From positions 1 to 34,926 of IMG/VR virus record IMGVR_UViG_3300047560_002009: a stretch of 34,926 bases of DNA. One strand, given 5' to 3'. Shown here one piece after another: positions 28,048 to 34,703 of the stretch. The notes beneath the pieces were generated by a model. That model did not search any database. It worked only from the letters and a program-made list of their open reading frames with translations, and was not told the DNA's origin. Each line of letters opens with the position of its first letter. Position 1 is the first letter of the stretch. Origin of the DNA: a virus. The position numbers and the translations under genes were made by a program.

Positions 28048-28455
28048 ATGAAAGTTTTTGAAATTATTACAGAAGGCACAAAGACAGGTAATGGCACTAC
28101 AGCCAAGGGCAACATGCAGGCAATGTCTAAAGAACAAAAAGCCGCTATGAAAAATGCCACAACTGTCGCTGGTTTAAATCAATCTACTGGTAGTGCTTAT
28201 ATTGGTTATCGCTATGGTATTGCTTTAGCGGCGGCACCACACTTTCCAGCAGGTGGTGAAGCAGATAACTGGATCGGTGGAGATCCGTTAATTAGTCCTT
28301 ACAGTGACGAAGAATGGGAAATGGTAAAAGCCGCGGCCAAACAAGTTGGTGCTGGCGGTATCAAGAACTGGAGCGGCAACCGCAGTAAAGAAGTTGCTGA
28401 CGTAAACAAAACTAGCACCGTTGCTAAACCAAAACGCAACAAGTACGGTGTTTAA
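28048..28455 (+). CDS. Probable internal head protein with capsid-targeting-like N-terminus (135 aa)
   Basis: The ATG at 28048 (MKVFEIITEG) is preferred over an upstream ATG inside gp13 because it begins with a recognisable peptide. M-K-x-aromatic-...-I-T-E resembles the T4 capsid-targeting sequence of internal proteins (MKTYQEFIAE), and I-T-E followed by Gly fits the (L/I)-x-E cleavage rule of the T4 prohead protease. The rest contains YIGYRYGIALAAAP and a basic C-terminal tail (NWSGNRSKE..., ending KPKRNKYGV), also known from proteins of unknown function in marine T4-like phages. Basic charge fits a DNA-associated packaged protein. No Shine-Dalgarno is visible. Gene identity as a small conserved phage protein is firm; the head-targeting role is inference. 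Confidence 0.75.
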   Translation: MKVFEIITEGTKTGNGTTAKGNMQAMSKEQKAAMKNATTVAGLNQSTGSAYIGYRYGIALAAAPHFPAGGEADNWIGGDPLISPYSDEEWEMVKAAAKQVGAGGIKNWSGNRSKEVADVNKTSTVAKPKRNKYGV

Positions 28456-28465
28456 CCAATCACTA

Positions 28466-28494
28466 TTGACTTAACCGTAAAAAATCTGTAATAT
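28466..28494 (+). promoter_or_regulatory. Sigma70-type promoter for the dNMP kinase
   Basis: TTGACT (28466-28471) and TAATAT (28489-28494) are separated by exactly 17 nt, and a second TATA-like hexamer overlaps downstream. The GGGAGA site and ATG follow at 28507-28519. This is a host-sigma70 promoter pattern, unlike the NATAAATA boxes of neighbouring genes. Confidence 0.7.
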
Positions 28495-28516
28495 ATAGTA
28501 TGTCCTGGGAGATACT

Positions 28517-29197
28517 ATGATTATTGGGTTTGTTGGATTTATTGGGTCGGGCAAAGATACTGCCGCAGACTATCTAGTTAACTTTCACGGCTTTCGCAGA
28601 GATTCATTTGCTAACACATTAAAAGACGCGGTTTCAGCTGTATTTGGTTGGGACCGCGTTCTGCTGGAAGGTCGTACTAAAGAGGCTCGCGAATGGCGAG
28701 AGCAAGTAGATGAGTGGTGGGCAGAGCGTTTAGGTATGCCGCAATTAACTCCTCGCTGGGTTTTACAACGCTGGGGAACAGAAGTTTGCCGTAACGGTTT
28801 TCACGATGATATTTGGATTGCCAGTGTTGAAAACAAAATGCGTAAAACTAAAGACAACATTGTTATCAGCGATGTTCGTTTTCCTAACGAAATTAAAGCA
28901 ATTAAAAACGCAGGCGGAAAAGTAATCCGTGTAGTGCGTGGTCCGGATCCAGAATGGTATCAAGACGCTTGGAATATGAATCAAGGCCCTACTAATATGA
29001 GCTGGGCTATTAGTAAAATGCGTATGGAAAAGCTAGGTATTCATGCTAGCGAAACAGCTTGGATTGGAAAAGGCATCGACATTGACGTAGACAATAACGG
29101 CTCAATTGATGACTTGTATGAACAAATTAGAAATCTGGTAGAAGACCGCCACGCTTCCACTGAAAACCTTCTTTATGAAGGACTCGAGAGCAGTTAG
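28517..29197 (+). CDS. 1: Deoxynucleoside monophosphate kinase, T4 gp1-like (226 aa)
   Basis: Residues 7-16 (GFIGSGKDTA) are the Walker A loop of dNMP kinases. WVLQRWGTEVCRNGFHDDIW and ISDVRFPNEIKAIKNAGGKVIRVVR match the lid and nucleotide-handling segments, and VDNNGSIDDLYEQI matches the end of T4 gp1. T4 gp1 (241 aa) phosphorylates dTMP, dGMP and hydroxymethyl-dCMP to diphosphates for phage DNA synthesis. The insert with WREQVDEWWAERLGMP precedes the conserved block, and an HASE motif (res. ~176) is present. GGGAGA supports the start. Its own sigma70-type promoter implies early expression although it stands among late genes. Its last 71 nt overlap the convergent HNH-like gene. Confidence 0.9.
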   Translation: MIIGFVGFIGSGKDTAADYLVNFHGFRRDSFANTLKDAVSAVFGWDRVLLEGRTKEAREWREQVDEWWAERLGMPQLTPRWVLQRWGTEVCRNGFHDDIWIASVENKMRKTKDNIVISDVRFPNEIKAIKNAGGKVIRVVRGPDPEWYQDAWNMNQGPTNMSWAISKMRMEKLGIHASETAWIGKGIDIDVDNNGSIDDLYEQIRNLVEDRHASTENLLYEGLESS

Positions 29198-29462
29198 CAC
29201 AAATTGTTTTTAAATTACTTGGACGGCTATTGTTTAAGTTACCGTCCAAGTGATAAACATTAAACTGCTCTACGTGCTTACTTTTAAAACCACACTTATC
29301 GCATGTGGTTTTTATCCTATAACCGTCCTTATACCACTTAGGTATATAGGCACCGGTACCTCCTTTTAAACAAGACTCACACTTACTCCTATAGTAAGTT
29401 CTTCCGTTCTTAACATAGTTAATAGCGGCTAATCTATATCCACAAACACATAAAGGGCGCAT
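29127..29462 (-). CDS. HNH-endonuclease-like zinc protein (111 aa)
   Basis: CVC, CESC, CDKC and CANC knuckles suggest two zinc sites. The segment VYHLDGNLNNSRPSNLKTIC (res. ~69-88) has the H-x-D-G-N-x2-N-x4-N-L-x3-C form of HNH/zinc-loop nucleases. Similar proteins occur as free-standing genes in marine T4-like phages, and some are probably homing endonucleases. It lies alone on the - strand between the + strand kinase and sheath genes and overlaps the kinase by 71 nt in antisense. AATAAATA stands four nt before its ATG with no ribosome site between. The usual final HNH histidine pair is not clear, so it could be catalytically dead or a zinc-binding regulator. Confidence 0.7.
   Translation of the reverse strand: MRPLCVCGYRLAAINYVKNGRTYYRSKCESCLKGGTGAYIPKWYKDGYRIKTTCDKCGFKSKHVEQFNVYHLDGNLNNSRPSNLKTICANCSRVLHKEGFQWKRGGLLPDF
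29214..29254. repeat. Inverted repeat (stem-loop) in the HNH-like gene
   Basis: ACTTGGACGG (29217-29226) and its perfect complement CCGTCCAAGT (29242-29251) flank a 15-nt loop, and three further pairs (one G-T) extend the stem to 13 bp. It starts 17 nt after the kinase stop and encodes the HLDGN...RPSN segment on the other strand. No U-run follows on either strand. Confidence 0.65.
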
Positions 29463-29466
29463 TTTG

Positions 29467-29474
29467 TATTTATT
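29467..29474 (-). promoter_or_regulatory. Late promoter box AATAAATA for the HNH-like gene
   Basis: Read on the - strand, AATAAATA is followed by CAAA and the ATG of the HNH-like gene. The only purine-rich site (AGGAAAGG) lies upstream of the box and too far from the ATG to act as a ribosome site. Confidence 0.5.
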
Positions 29475-29530
29475 CGCACCTTTCCTACACCTTTTTTTGG
29501 GTGTATAAGCCCTGCCTTTTGGAAGAATCC

Positions 29531-29538
29531 AATAAATA
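29531..29538 (+). promoter_or_regulatory. Late promoter box AATAAATA for gp18
   Basis: AATAAATA lies 32 nt before the sheath ATG and is followed by AGGAG eight nt from the start. This is the conventional late-promoter arrangement, and would serve gp18 and gp19 up to the terminator at 33217. Confidence 0.65.
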
Positions 29539-29570
29539 CATTAGAACAGAATACCTTAGGAGATTCCAAC

Positions 29571-32567
29571 ATGGCCCAATTAAGTTCACCTGGTGTAGCA
29601 GTATCAGTTATAGATGAAAGTTTCTATACACCCGCTGCTCCGGGCACAGTCCCTTTAATTATCGTTGCCAGCGCCGAGAATAAACAAAACGGCAGTGGCA
29701 CTGGCACCGCTCCAGGTACATTGAAAGCCAATGCTGGCCAAGTGTATCTATTAACAAGTCAGAAAGATCTTGCTGACACTTTCGGTGACCCAGTATTTAA
29801 AACAGATGCTAACAACAACCCAGTTCACGCTGGCGAGCAAAACGAATATGGTCTACAAGCCGCATATAGCTTGTTAGGCGTAAGTAATCGTGCTTTTGTT
29901 GTTCGCGCAGATTTAGATTTAGATCAACTAACAGCACAATCAGAAGCACCATCAGCTGAACCAAACAATGGTACATACTGGTTAGATACAGCAAACTCAC
30001 ATTGGGGTATCTTTGAATGGAACGGTGCTGCCGCAACAACAACAGGCGGACAAACATTTACAAATAAAGTACCTTTAGTAATCACAACAGCTTCACAAGT
30101 TGACTTAGGTACAGGCGGTCCAAAGAGCACAATCGGTAAAAACGGCACATACGCTGTAGTTGCTGTACGTGATACAAGCTACGACGACGCATTACTAACA
30201 ACAAAGCACCCAATGACTTTCTGGTACAGAGATTCTTCAGGAACATGGGTACAGTTAGGTGATACAACTTGGTCCGGAACAGGCCCAGGTGCTAAACAAA
30301 TACAAATCAGCGCACACACTGATGTTCCACAATGGAAAGCAAGTGCGTTGGACGCACCTACAGGTAGCGTATGGATTAAAACAACAGAACCTAACTTAGG
30401 TGCTCGTTGGAGAGTTAAGCGTTACAATGCTACAACTCAAGCATTTGACCAAGTCAATGCTCCAATCTATAGCGATAACGTAGAAGCATTATACAAGTTA
30501 GACAAAGCTGGCGGTGGTGTAAATCTTGCTGCCGGAACATTGTACGTTAAGCCTACTCAAAATCCTGGCGTAGATTTTGCTATCTATCGCAGAAAGAGCG
30601 CGGCTCCAACAGTAATTAAATCTGTTAAAATTACAGAAACAACTATCAGCGGAACTTCTTCTTACGCATTTGAAATGTCTGAAACATTGAAGAATTCAGG
30701 TTCTTATGACAGTGCTGTAACAGTTAGTTTCACAGCAACAGGCTCTGTTGACGATGCTGCAGCTTTAGCATCAGCAATCAATGCCGCAGGCTTTACAAAT
30801 ATTGAAGCAAGTGTTGACGCACAAAACCGTGTTGTTATTGAACACAGCTTAGGCGGTGATATCCTTATCAATGATATGGACGGCGGCCTAACACAAGCAG
30901 GTTTTGCAGCTTACGACTTCGATACTAGCACAGGAACTGTTAACCTATACGCAGACAACGGTAACTTAGTTGCCAGCTTATGGGAACCATTAACTTATGT
31001 TTCTAGCGCAGATGCTCCAACAAGTTTAACAGCAGACGGTACATTATGGTACAGTAGCGTTCTAAACGAAGTTGACATCATGATTCATGATGGAAGCACA
31101 TGGGTAGGTTATGCTAACGGCGTAGCAGGCACAGATCCAGCAGGCCCAATCATTAGCGCAACTAAACCAGAAACACAAAGCGACGGTACTACACCTTTAG
31201 CAACAGGCGACCTATGGGTTGACTGGAGTGCTACTGAAGATTTCCCAGCTGTTTACAAATACAACGCTGACTTACAAAAGTGGTTAGTTGTTGATAAGAG
31301 TGACCAAAGCACAGAAGACGGCATGTTATTTGCCGACGCTCGTTGGAATACAAATGGCGTAGATATGGACGCTAGCACAATTGAAGAATTGCTAGTAAGC
31401 GATTTCTTAGATTTTGATGCTCCAGATCCAGCACTATATCCAAAAGGAATGTTGCTATGGAACTTACGTCGTAGCGGATTCAACGTAAAAGAATTCAAAC
31501 GTAACTACATTGACTTGACAGCAGATAACCCACGTTATGGCGATGAGTCTATGGGCGACTACTACCCACACCGTTGGGTAACTAAGAGCGGTAACCAAGA
31601 CGACGGTTCTGGTACATTCGGCCGTAAAGCACAACGTAAGATTGTTACACAAGCTCTACAAGCACTTGTTAATAGCAACCAAGCAATCCGCGACGAAGAA
31701 AGTCGTGTATTCAACTTAATCGCTTGCCCAGGTTACCCAGAGTTAATTGGCGAAATGATTAGCTTGAACTATGACCGTGGATTAACAGCCTTTGTTGTTG
31801 GTGATACACCTGCTCGTTTACCAAGTGACGCTACAAGTTTACTAGAGTGGGGCTTGAACATGAACTTAGCACTTGAAGATAATGATATCGGTGCTACAAG
31901 TTACGACGAGTACATGGCTATGTTCTATCCATGGGGCTTTACAAGCGACAACTTTGGTAACAACGTTGCTGTTCCTCCAAGCCACTTAATGTTAAGAACT
32001 ATTGCCCTAAACGACCAAGTTGCTTATCCTTGGTTTGCTCCAGCAGGCGTTCGTCGTGGTGGTATTACTAACGCAACAGCAGTCGGTTACATCGATGCTG
32101 AAGGCGAATTCAAATCTGTGGCATTGAACACAGGACAACGCGATACATTGGCTAGCGTTAAGATTAACCCTATTACATTCCTAACAGGAACAGGTTTAGT
32201 CAACTATGGCCAGTATACAAGAGCAAGAGCCGCAAGTTCGTTAGATCGAATCAACGTTGCTCGTTTAGTTGCTTACTTACGTAGACAATTGAACACATTA
32301 GCTAAACCATATATCTTTGAACCTAATGATAAAATCACTAGAGATGAGATTAAAGGTGCCGTAGATAGCTTACTATTAGAACTAGTAGGTCAACGTGCGC
32401 TGTATGATTACATTGTAGTGTGTGATTCAAGTAACAATACACCTTCTAGAATCGACCGCAATGAATTGTATATTGATATTGCTATTGAACCAGTTAAAGC
32501 GGTTGAATTCATTTACATTCCATTGCGCTTAAAGAACACTGGCGAGATAGCCGGGTTAGGCGCTTAA
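29571..32567 (+). CDS. 18: Tail sheath protein gp18 (998 aa)
   Basis: AGGAG eight nt upstream supports the start. Residues 1-115 (LSSPGVAVSVIDESF, PLIIVASAENKQNG, YLLTSQKDLADTFG, AAYSLLGVSNRAFVVRADL) are the sheath N-terminal domain. Residues ~586-998 (NYIDLTADNPRYGDESMGDY, HRWVTKSGNQDDGSGTFGRK, VFNLIACPGYPELIGEMISL, WGFTSDN, VPPSHLMLRTIALND, GGITNATAVGYIDAEGEF, ELYIDIAIEPVKAVEFIYIP) are the conserved C-terminal core. The sheath subunit contracts around the tube. At 998 aa it is much longer than T4 gp18 (659 aa). The extra length is a block at about residues 125-585 with repeated G-x-[LY]-W...[YF]-[DN]-G-x-x-W modules, probably exposed on the sheath surface. It is followed directly by gp19. 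Confidence 0.95.
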   Translation: MAQLSSPGVAVSVIDESFYTPAAPGTVPLIIVASAENKQNGSGTGTAPGTLKANAGQVYLLTSQKDLADTFGDPVFKTDANNNPVHAGEQNEYGLQAAYSLLGVSNRAFVVRADLDLDQLTAQSEAPSAEPNNGTYWLDTANSHWGIFEWNGAAATTTGGQTFTNKVPLVITTASQVDLGTGGPKSTIGKNGTYAVVAVRDTSYDDALLTTKHPMTFWYRDSSGTWVQLGDTTWSGTGPGAKQIQISAHTDVPQWKASALDAPTGSVWIKTTEPNLGARWRVKRYNATTQAFDQVNAPIYSDNVEALYKLDKAGGGVNLAAGTLYVKPTQNPGVDFAIYRRKSAAPTVIKSVKITETTISGTSSYAFEMSETLKNSGSYDSAVTVSFTATGSVDDAAALASAINAAGFTNIEASVDAQNRVVIEHSLGGDILINDMDGGLTQAGFAAYDFDTSTGTVNLYADNGNLVASLWEPLTYVSSADAPTSLTADGTLWYSSVLNEVDIMIHDGSTWVGYANGVAGTDPAGPIISATKPETQSDGTTPLATGDLWVDWSATEDFPAVYKYNADLQKWLVVDKSDQSTEDGMLFADARWNTNGVDMDASTIEELLVSDFLDFDAPDPALYPKGMLLWNLRRSGFNVKEFKRNYIDLTADNPRYGDESMGDYYPHRWVTKSGNQDDGSGTFGRKAQRKIVTQALQALVNSNQAIRDEESRVFNLIACPGYPELIGEMISLNYDRGLTAFVVGDTPARLPSDATSLLEWGLNMNLALEDNDIGATSYDEYMAMFYPWGFTSDNFGNNVAVPPSHLMLRTIALNDQVAYPWFAPAGVRRGGITNATAVGYIDAEGEFKSVALNTGQRDTLASVKINPITFLTGTGLVNYGQYTRARAASSLDRINVARLVAYLRRQLNTLAKPYIFEPNDKITRDEIKGAVDSLLLELVGQRALYDYIVVCDSSNNTPSRIDRNELYIDIAIEPVKAVEFIYIPLRLKNTGEIAGLGA

Positions 32568-32585
32568 TAATTAGGAGAAATTAAA

Positions 32586-33203
32586 ATGGCAGTATCAACA
32601 CTATCGAAATTTACAGTACCTTTAGCTAGCGATCAAAGCGCTAGCGCTCAAGGTCTGTTGATGCCAAAACTAAAATACCGTTTTAGAGTAAGTTTAGAAA
32701 ACTTTGGTATTACAACTCCAACTACTGTTTTAACTAAACAAGTTGTTGACGTTACTCGTCCTAGCGTAACATTTGATAACATTTTATTAGATGTTTACAA
32801 TAGCCGTGTTAACATTCACGGTAAGCACACATGGGCAGATATGACCTTGAACTTACGTGATGACGCAACAGGTGAAGTTACTAAGTTAGTTGGCGAGCAA
32901 CTACAGAAGCAATTTGACTTTTATGAGCAAGCAAGTGCCGCTTCTGGTATTGATTACAAGTTTGTAACACGTATTGAAATGTTAGACGGTGGTAACGGAA
33001 CTAACGCACCTAACGTTCTTGAAACATGGGAATGTTTTGGTTGTTATGTTTTAACAGCTAACTATGGCAATGCCGCTTACAACGCTAACGAAGCAGCCAC
33101 AGTCGCACTTACAATTAAGTACGATAACGCAATCCAGAGCCCACAGGGTACTGGTGTTGGTACAGTGGTTGGACGTACACTTGGTTCTATGACTACAGGT
33201 TAA
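32586..33203 (+). CDS. 19: Tail tube protein gp19 (205 aa)
   Basis: AGGAG eight nt upstream supports the start. The gp19 pattern is present: MPKLKYRFRVSLENFG, LTKQVVDVTRPSVTFDNILL, NIHGKHTWADMTLNLRDD, KQFDFYEQASAASGIDYKF and ETWECFGCYVLTANYGNAAY. T4 gp19 (163 aa) forms the rigid tail tube; this one has about 40 extra residues, at both ends and in loops. It is 18 nt downstream of gp18, forming a sheath-tube pair, and is the last gene before a terminator. Confidence 0.93.
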   Translation: MAVSTLSKFTVPLASDQSASAQGLLMPKLKYRFRVSLENFGITTPTTVLTKQVVDVTRPSVTFDNILLDVYNSRVNIHGKHTWADMTLNLRDDATGEVTKLVGEQLQKQFDFYEQASAASGIDYKFVTRIEMLDGGNGTNAPNVLETWECFGCYVLTANYGNAAYNANEAATVALTIKYDNAIQSPQGTGVGTVVGRTLGSMTTG

Positions 33204-33216
33204 TAGTAATCAAAAC

Positions 33217-33244
33217 AAAAAGGCTCTTTCGAGGGCCTTTTTTT
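33217..33244 (+). terminator. Rho-independent terminator after gp19
   Basis: A 10-bp stem (AAAAAGGCTC with GGGCCTTTTT, one T-G pair) with a TTTCGA loop is followed by a T-run through 33244, 14 nt after the gp19 stop. It separates the gp18-gp19 unit from the following genes. Confidence 0.9.
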
Positions 33245-33248
33245 ACGA

Positions 33249-33255
33249 CTAAATA
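33249..33255 (+). promoter_or_regulatory. Late promoter box CTAAATA for the tube-like gene
   Basis: CTAAATA lies five nt after the terminator T-run and four nt before the ATG at 33260. It is identical to the box upstream of gp14, and no ribosome site lies between. Confidence 0.6.
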
Positions 33256-33259
33256 ATGT

Positions 33260-34330
33260 ATGTCCAGTTACGCACTACGTCAATTTGTATCAGGGGCCTT
33301 ACACCCTAAAGGTAATGTCGGCGATTTCCAACACGCCGCTCGTCTATTTGTTGATAGCGATTTAAGACTTGCCCCTAAACGCAAGTTTAGTTTCCACGTC
33401 GTTTTTAACATTAATCCAGGCGCATTAAAAACATTAAACTTTCAGTATCAGCATCAAACTGAAATTAATATGTTGGTTAAGACTTGTGAACTTCCTAAGT
33501 TTACACTTAAGACAGAAACACTTAACCAATATAACAGGAAGAAAGTTGTCAATTTAGGTATCGATTACAATCCTATCAATATTAGGTTCCACGATGATAA
33601 CTTAGGTGTCGTTGGACAGCTTTGGCAAAACTATTATAATTATTACTACGCAGACGTTACGGCAGCTAACGTAGTCGGTGGATATAATAGAAATGCGATG
33701 CAAGGCCCAGGATTTTTTAGATCTCGTTATGGCCTTGATAATAACAGCAGTATGCCGTTTTTCACAGATATCACTATCTATCAAATGGCAAAACGTGCTT
33801 GGTATAGTTATAAACTAATTAATCCTGTGATTACAAGTTGGAGTCACGACGCATTAGATTACAGTAGTAGTCAAAGCTCTGAACAAGCTATGACTCTTGC
33901 GTATGAAGCTGTAACTTATAATACAGGATATGTCGTTCCCGGACAAAATCCTCCAGGCTTTGGTGGTCCAGACCACTACGACACCATGCCAAGTCCTATT
34001 AGTCTTGCTGGCGGCGGAACTAAAACATTGTTTGGTCAAGCAGGTGTACTTGCTGGTATCGAAGCAGTATTCGGCGCTGTTGGTTCCGGACAAGCATTTA
34101 GTAGTGTAGGTAATTTCTTAGGAACTGCTATCACAGCTATTAACACATATCAAAATGCCAAAGCATTAACTAACGCAGGTGTTAGAGCAGAAGTTACTAA
34201 CATGGCAGTCAGAGGTTTAACTAGTTTAAGTAGAATTGGTTTAAGTGGTTTATCAAATACAAGTTTCCCTGTAAACAATCCAGTAAATACTACCGTTGCG
34301 ACACAACGGAATATAACAGGAGGACCATAA
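33260..34330 (+). CDS. Conserved structural protein, tail tube-like / possible gp54 baseplate-tube protein (356 aa)
   Basis: The start MSSYALRQFVSGALHPKG is typical of a protein conserved in marine T4-like phages, with HAARLFVD, KRKFSFHVVFNINP, LVKTCELPKFTLKTETLNQYNRKK, DYNPINIRFHDDN and the aromatic-rich LWQNYYNYYYAD. The LVKTCELPKF-LNQYNRKK-IxFHDDN pattern is that of the tube-fold family (gp19, gp54), so it may initiate or cap the tube on the baseplate. Assignment to gp54 specifically is uncertain. Residues ~250-320 are Gly/Ala-rich. It has no Shine-Dalgarno and its promoter is inferred to be only four nt upstream. The codons at its end (Thr-Gly-Gly-Pro) supply the AGGAGG site of the next gene. 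Confidence 0.75.
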   Translation: MSSYALRQFVSGALHPKGNVGDFQHAARLFVDSDLRLAPKRKFSFHVVFNINPGALKTLNFQYQHQTEINMLVKTCELPKFTLKTETLNQYNRKKVVNLGIDYNPINIRFHDDNLGVVGQLWQNYYNYYYADVTAANVVGGYNRNAMQGPGFFRSRYGLDNNSSMPFFTDITIYQMAKRAWYSYKLINPVITSWSHDALDYSSSQSSEQAMTLAYEAVTYNTGYVVPGQNPPGFGGPDHYDTMPSPISLAGGGTKTLFGQAGVLAGIEAVFGAVGSGQAFSSVGNFLGTAITAINTYQNAKALTNAGVRAEVTNMAVRGLTSLSRIGLSGLSNTSFPVNNPVNTTVATQRNITGGP

Positions 34331-34331
34331 C

Positions 34332-34703
34332 ATGGAAGATACTAATTTACCACCACAAAGCGATACTGAAAGCGGCCAGCCTGTAAGAAGTTTCTTTGAC
34401 AAATATTTTAAACACCAAGTTACATTCCCAACAAGCCAAATTGATGCTGTTATAGGATTTTTTACAAAACGCGGGTTTGACACAACATCCGCTAGAAGTA
34501 CAGCCATTGTACTATTAAATCAAGCACGTTTAGATAATGTCAGTGTATTCCAATTGTTAGATTCATTAAAAGGTTTCAATGACGTACAATTATCAAATGT
34601 CGTAACTGAAATTTTAAATGCTTACAGACAAAGCACAAGTATGTTAGGCTTTAAAATTACAACTATAGAAGAAACAGCCGAAAGTCGTAATATTGTGCCA
34701 TGA
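34332..34703 (+). CDS. Conserved small protein of unknown function (123 aa)
   Basis: AGGAGG eight nt upstream, inside the preceding gene, supports the start. The sequence (SFFDKYFKHQVTFPTSQIDA, VIGFFTKRGFDTTSARSTAI, LLNQARLDNVSVFQLLDSLK, DVQLSNVVTEILNAYRQSTS, and an ESRNIVP end) is mostly helical. It resembles a short protein of unknown function in marine T4-like phages that is found next to this tube-like gene. It has no cysteine and no membrane segment. Its stop overlaps the gp4 start (ATGA). An assembly or baseplate role is plausible from position only. Confidence 0.75.
   Translation: MEDTNLPPQSDTESGQPVRSFFDKYFKHQVTFPTSQIDAVIGFFTKRGFDTTSARSTAIVLLNQARLDNVSVFQLLDSLKGFNDVQLSNVVTEILNAYRQSTSMLGFKITTIEETAESRNIVP

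Noticed and set aside
29482-29506. TACACC...GGTGTA inverted repeat with a T-run loop as a terminator
   Set aside because: The stem is only six bp and the T-run is in the loop rather than after the stem on either strand.
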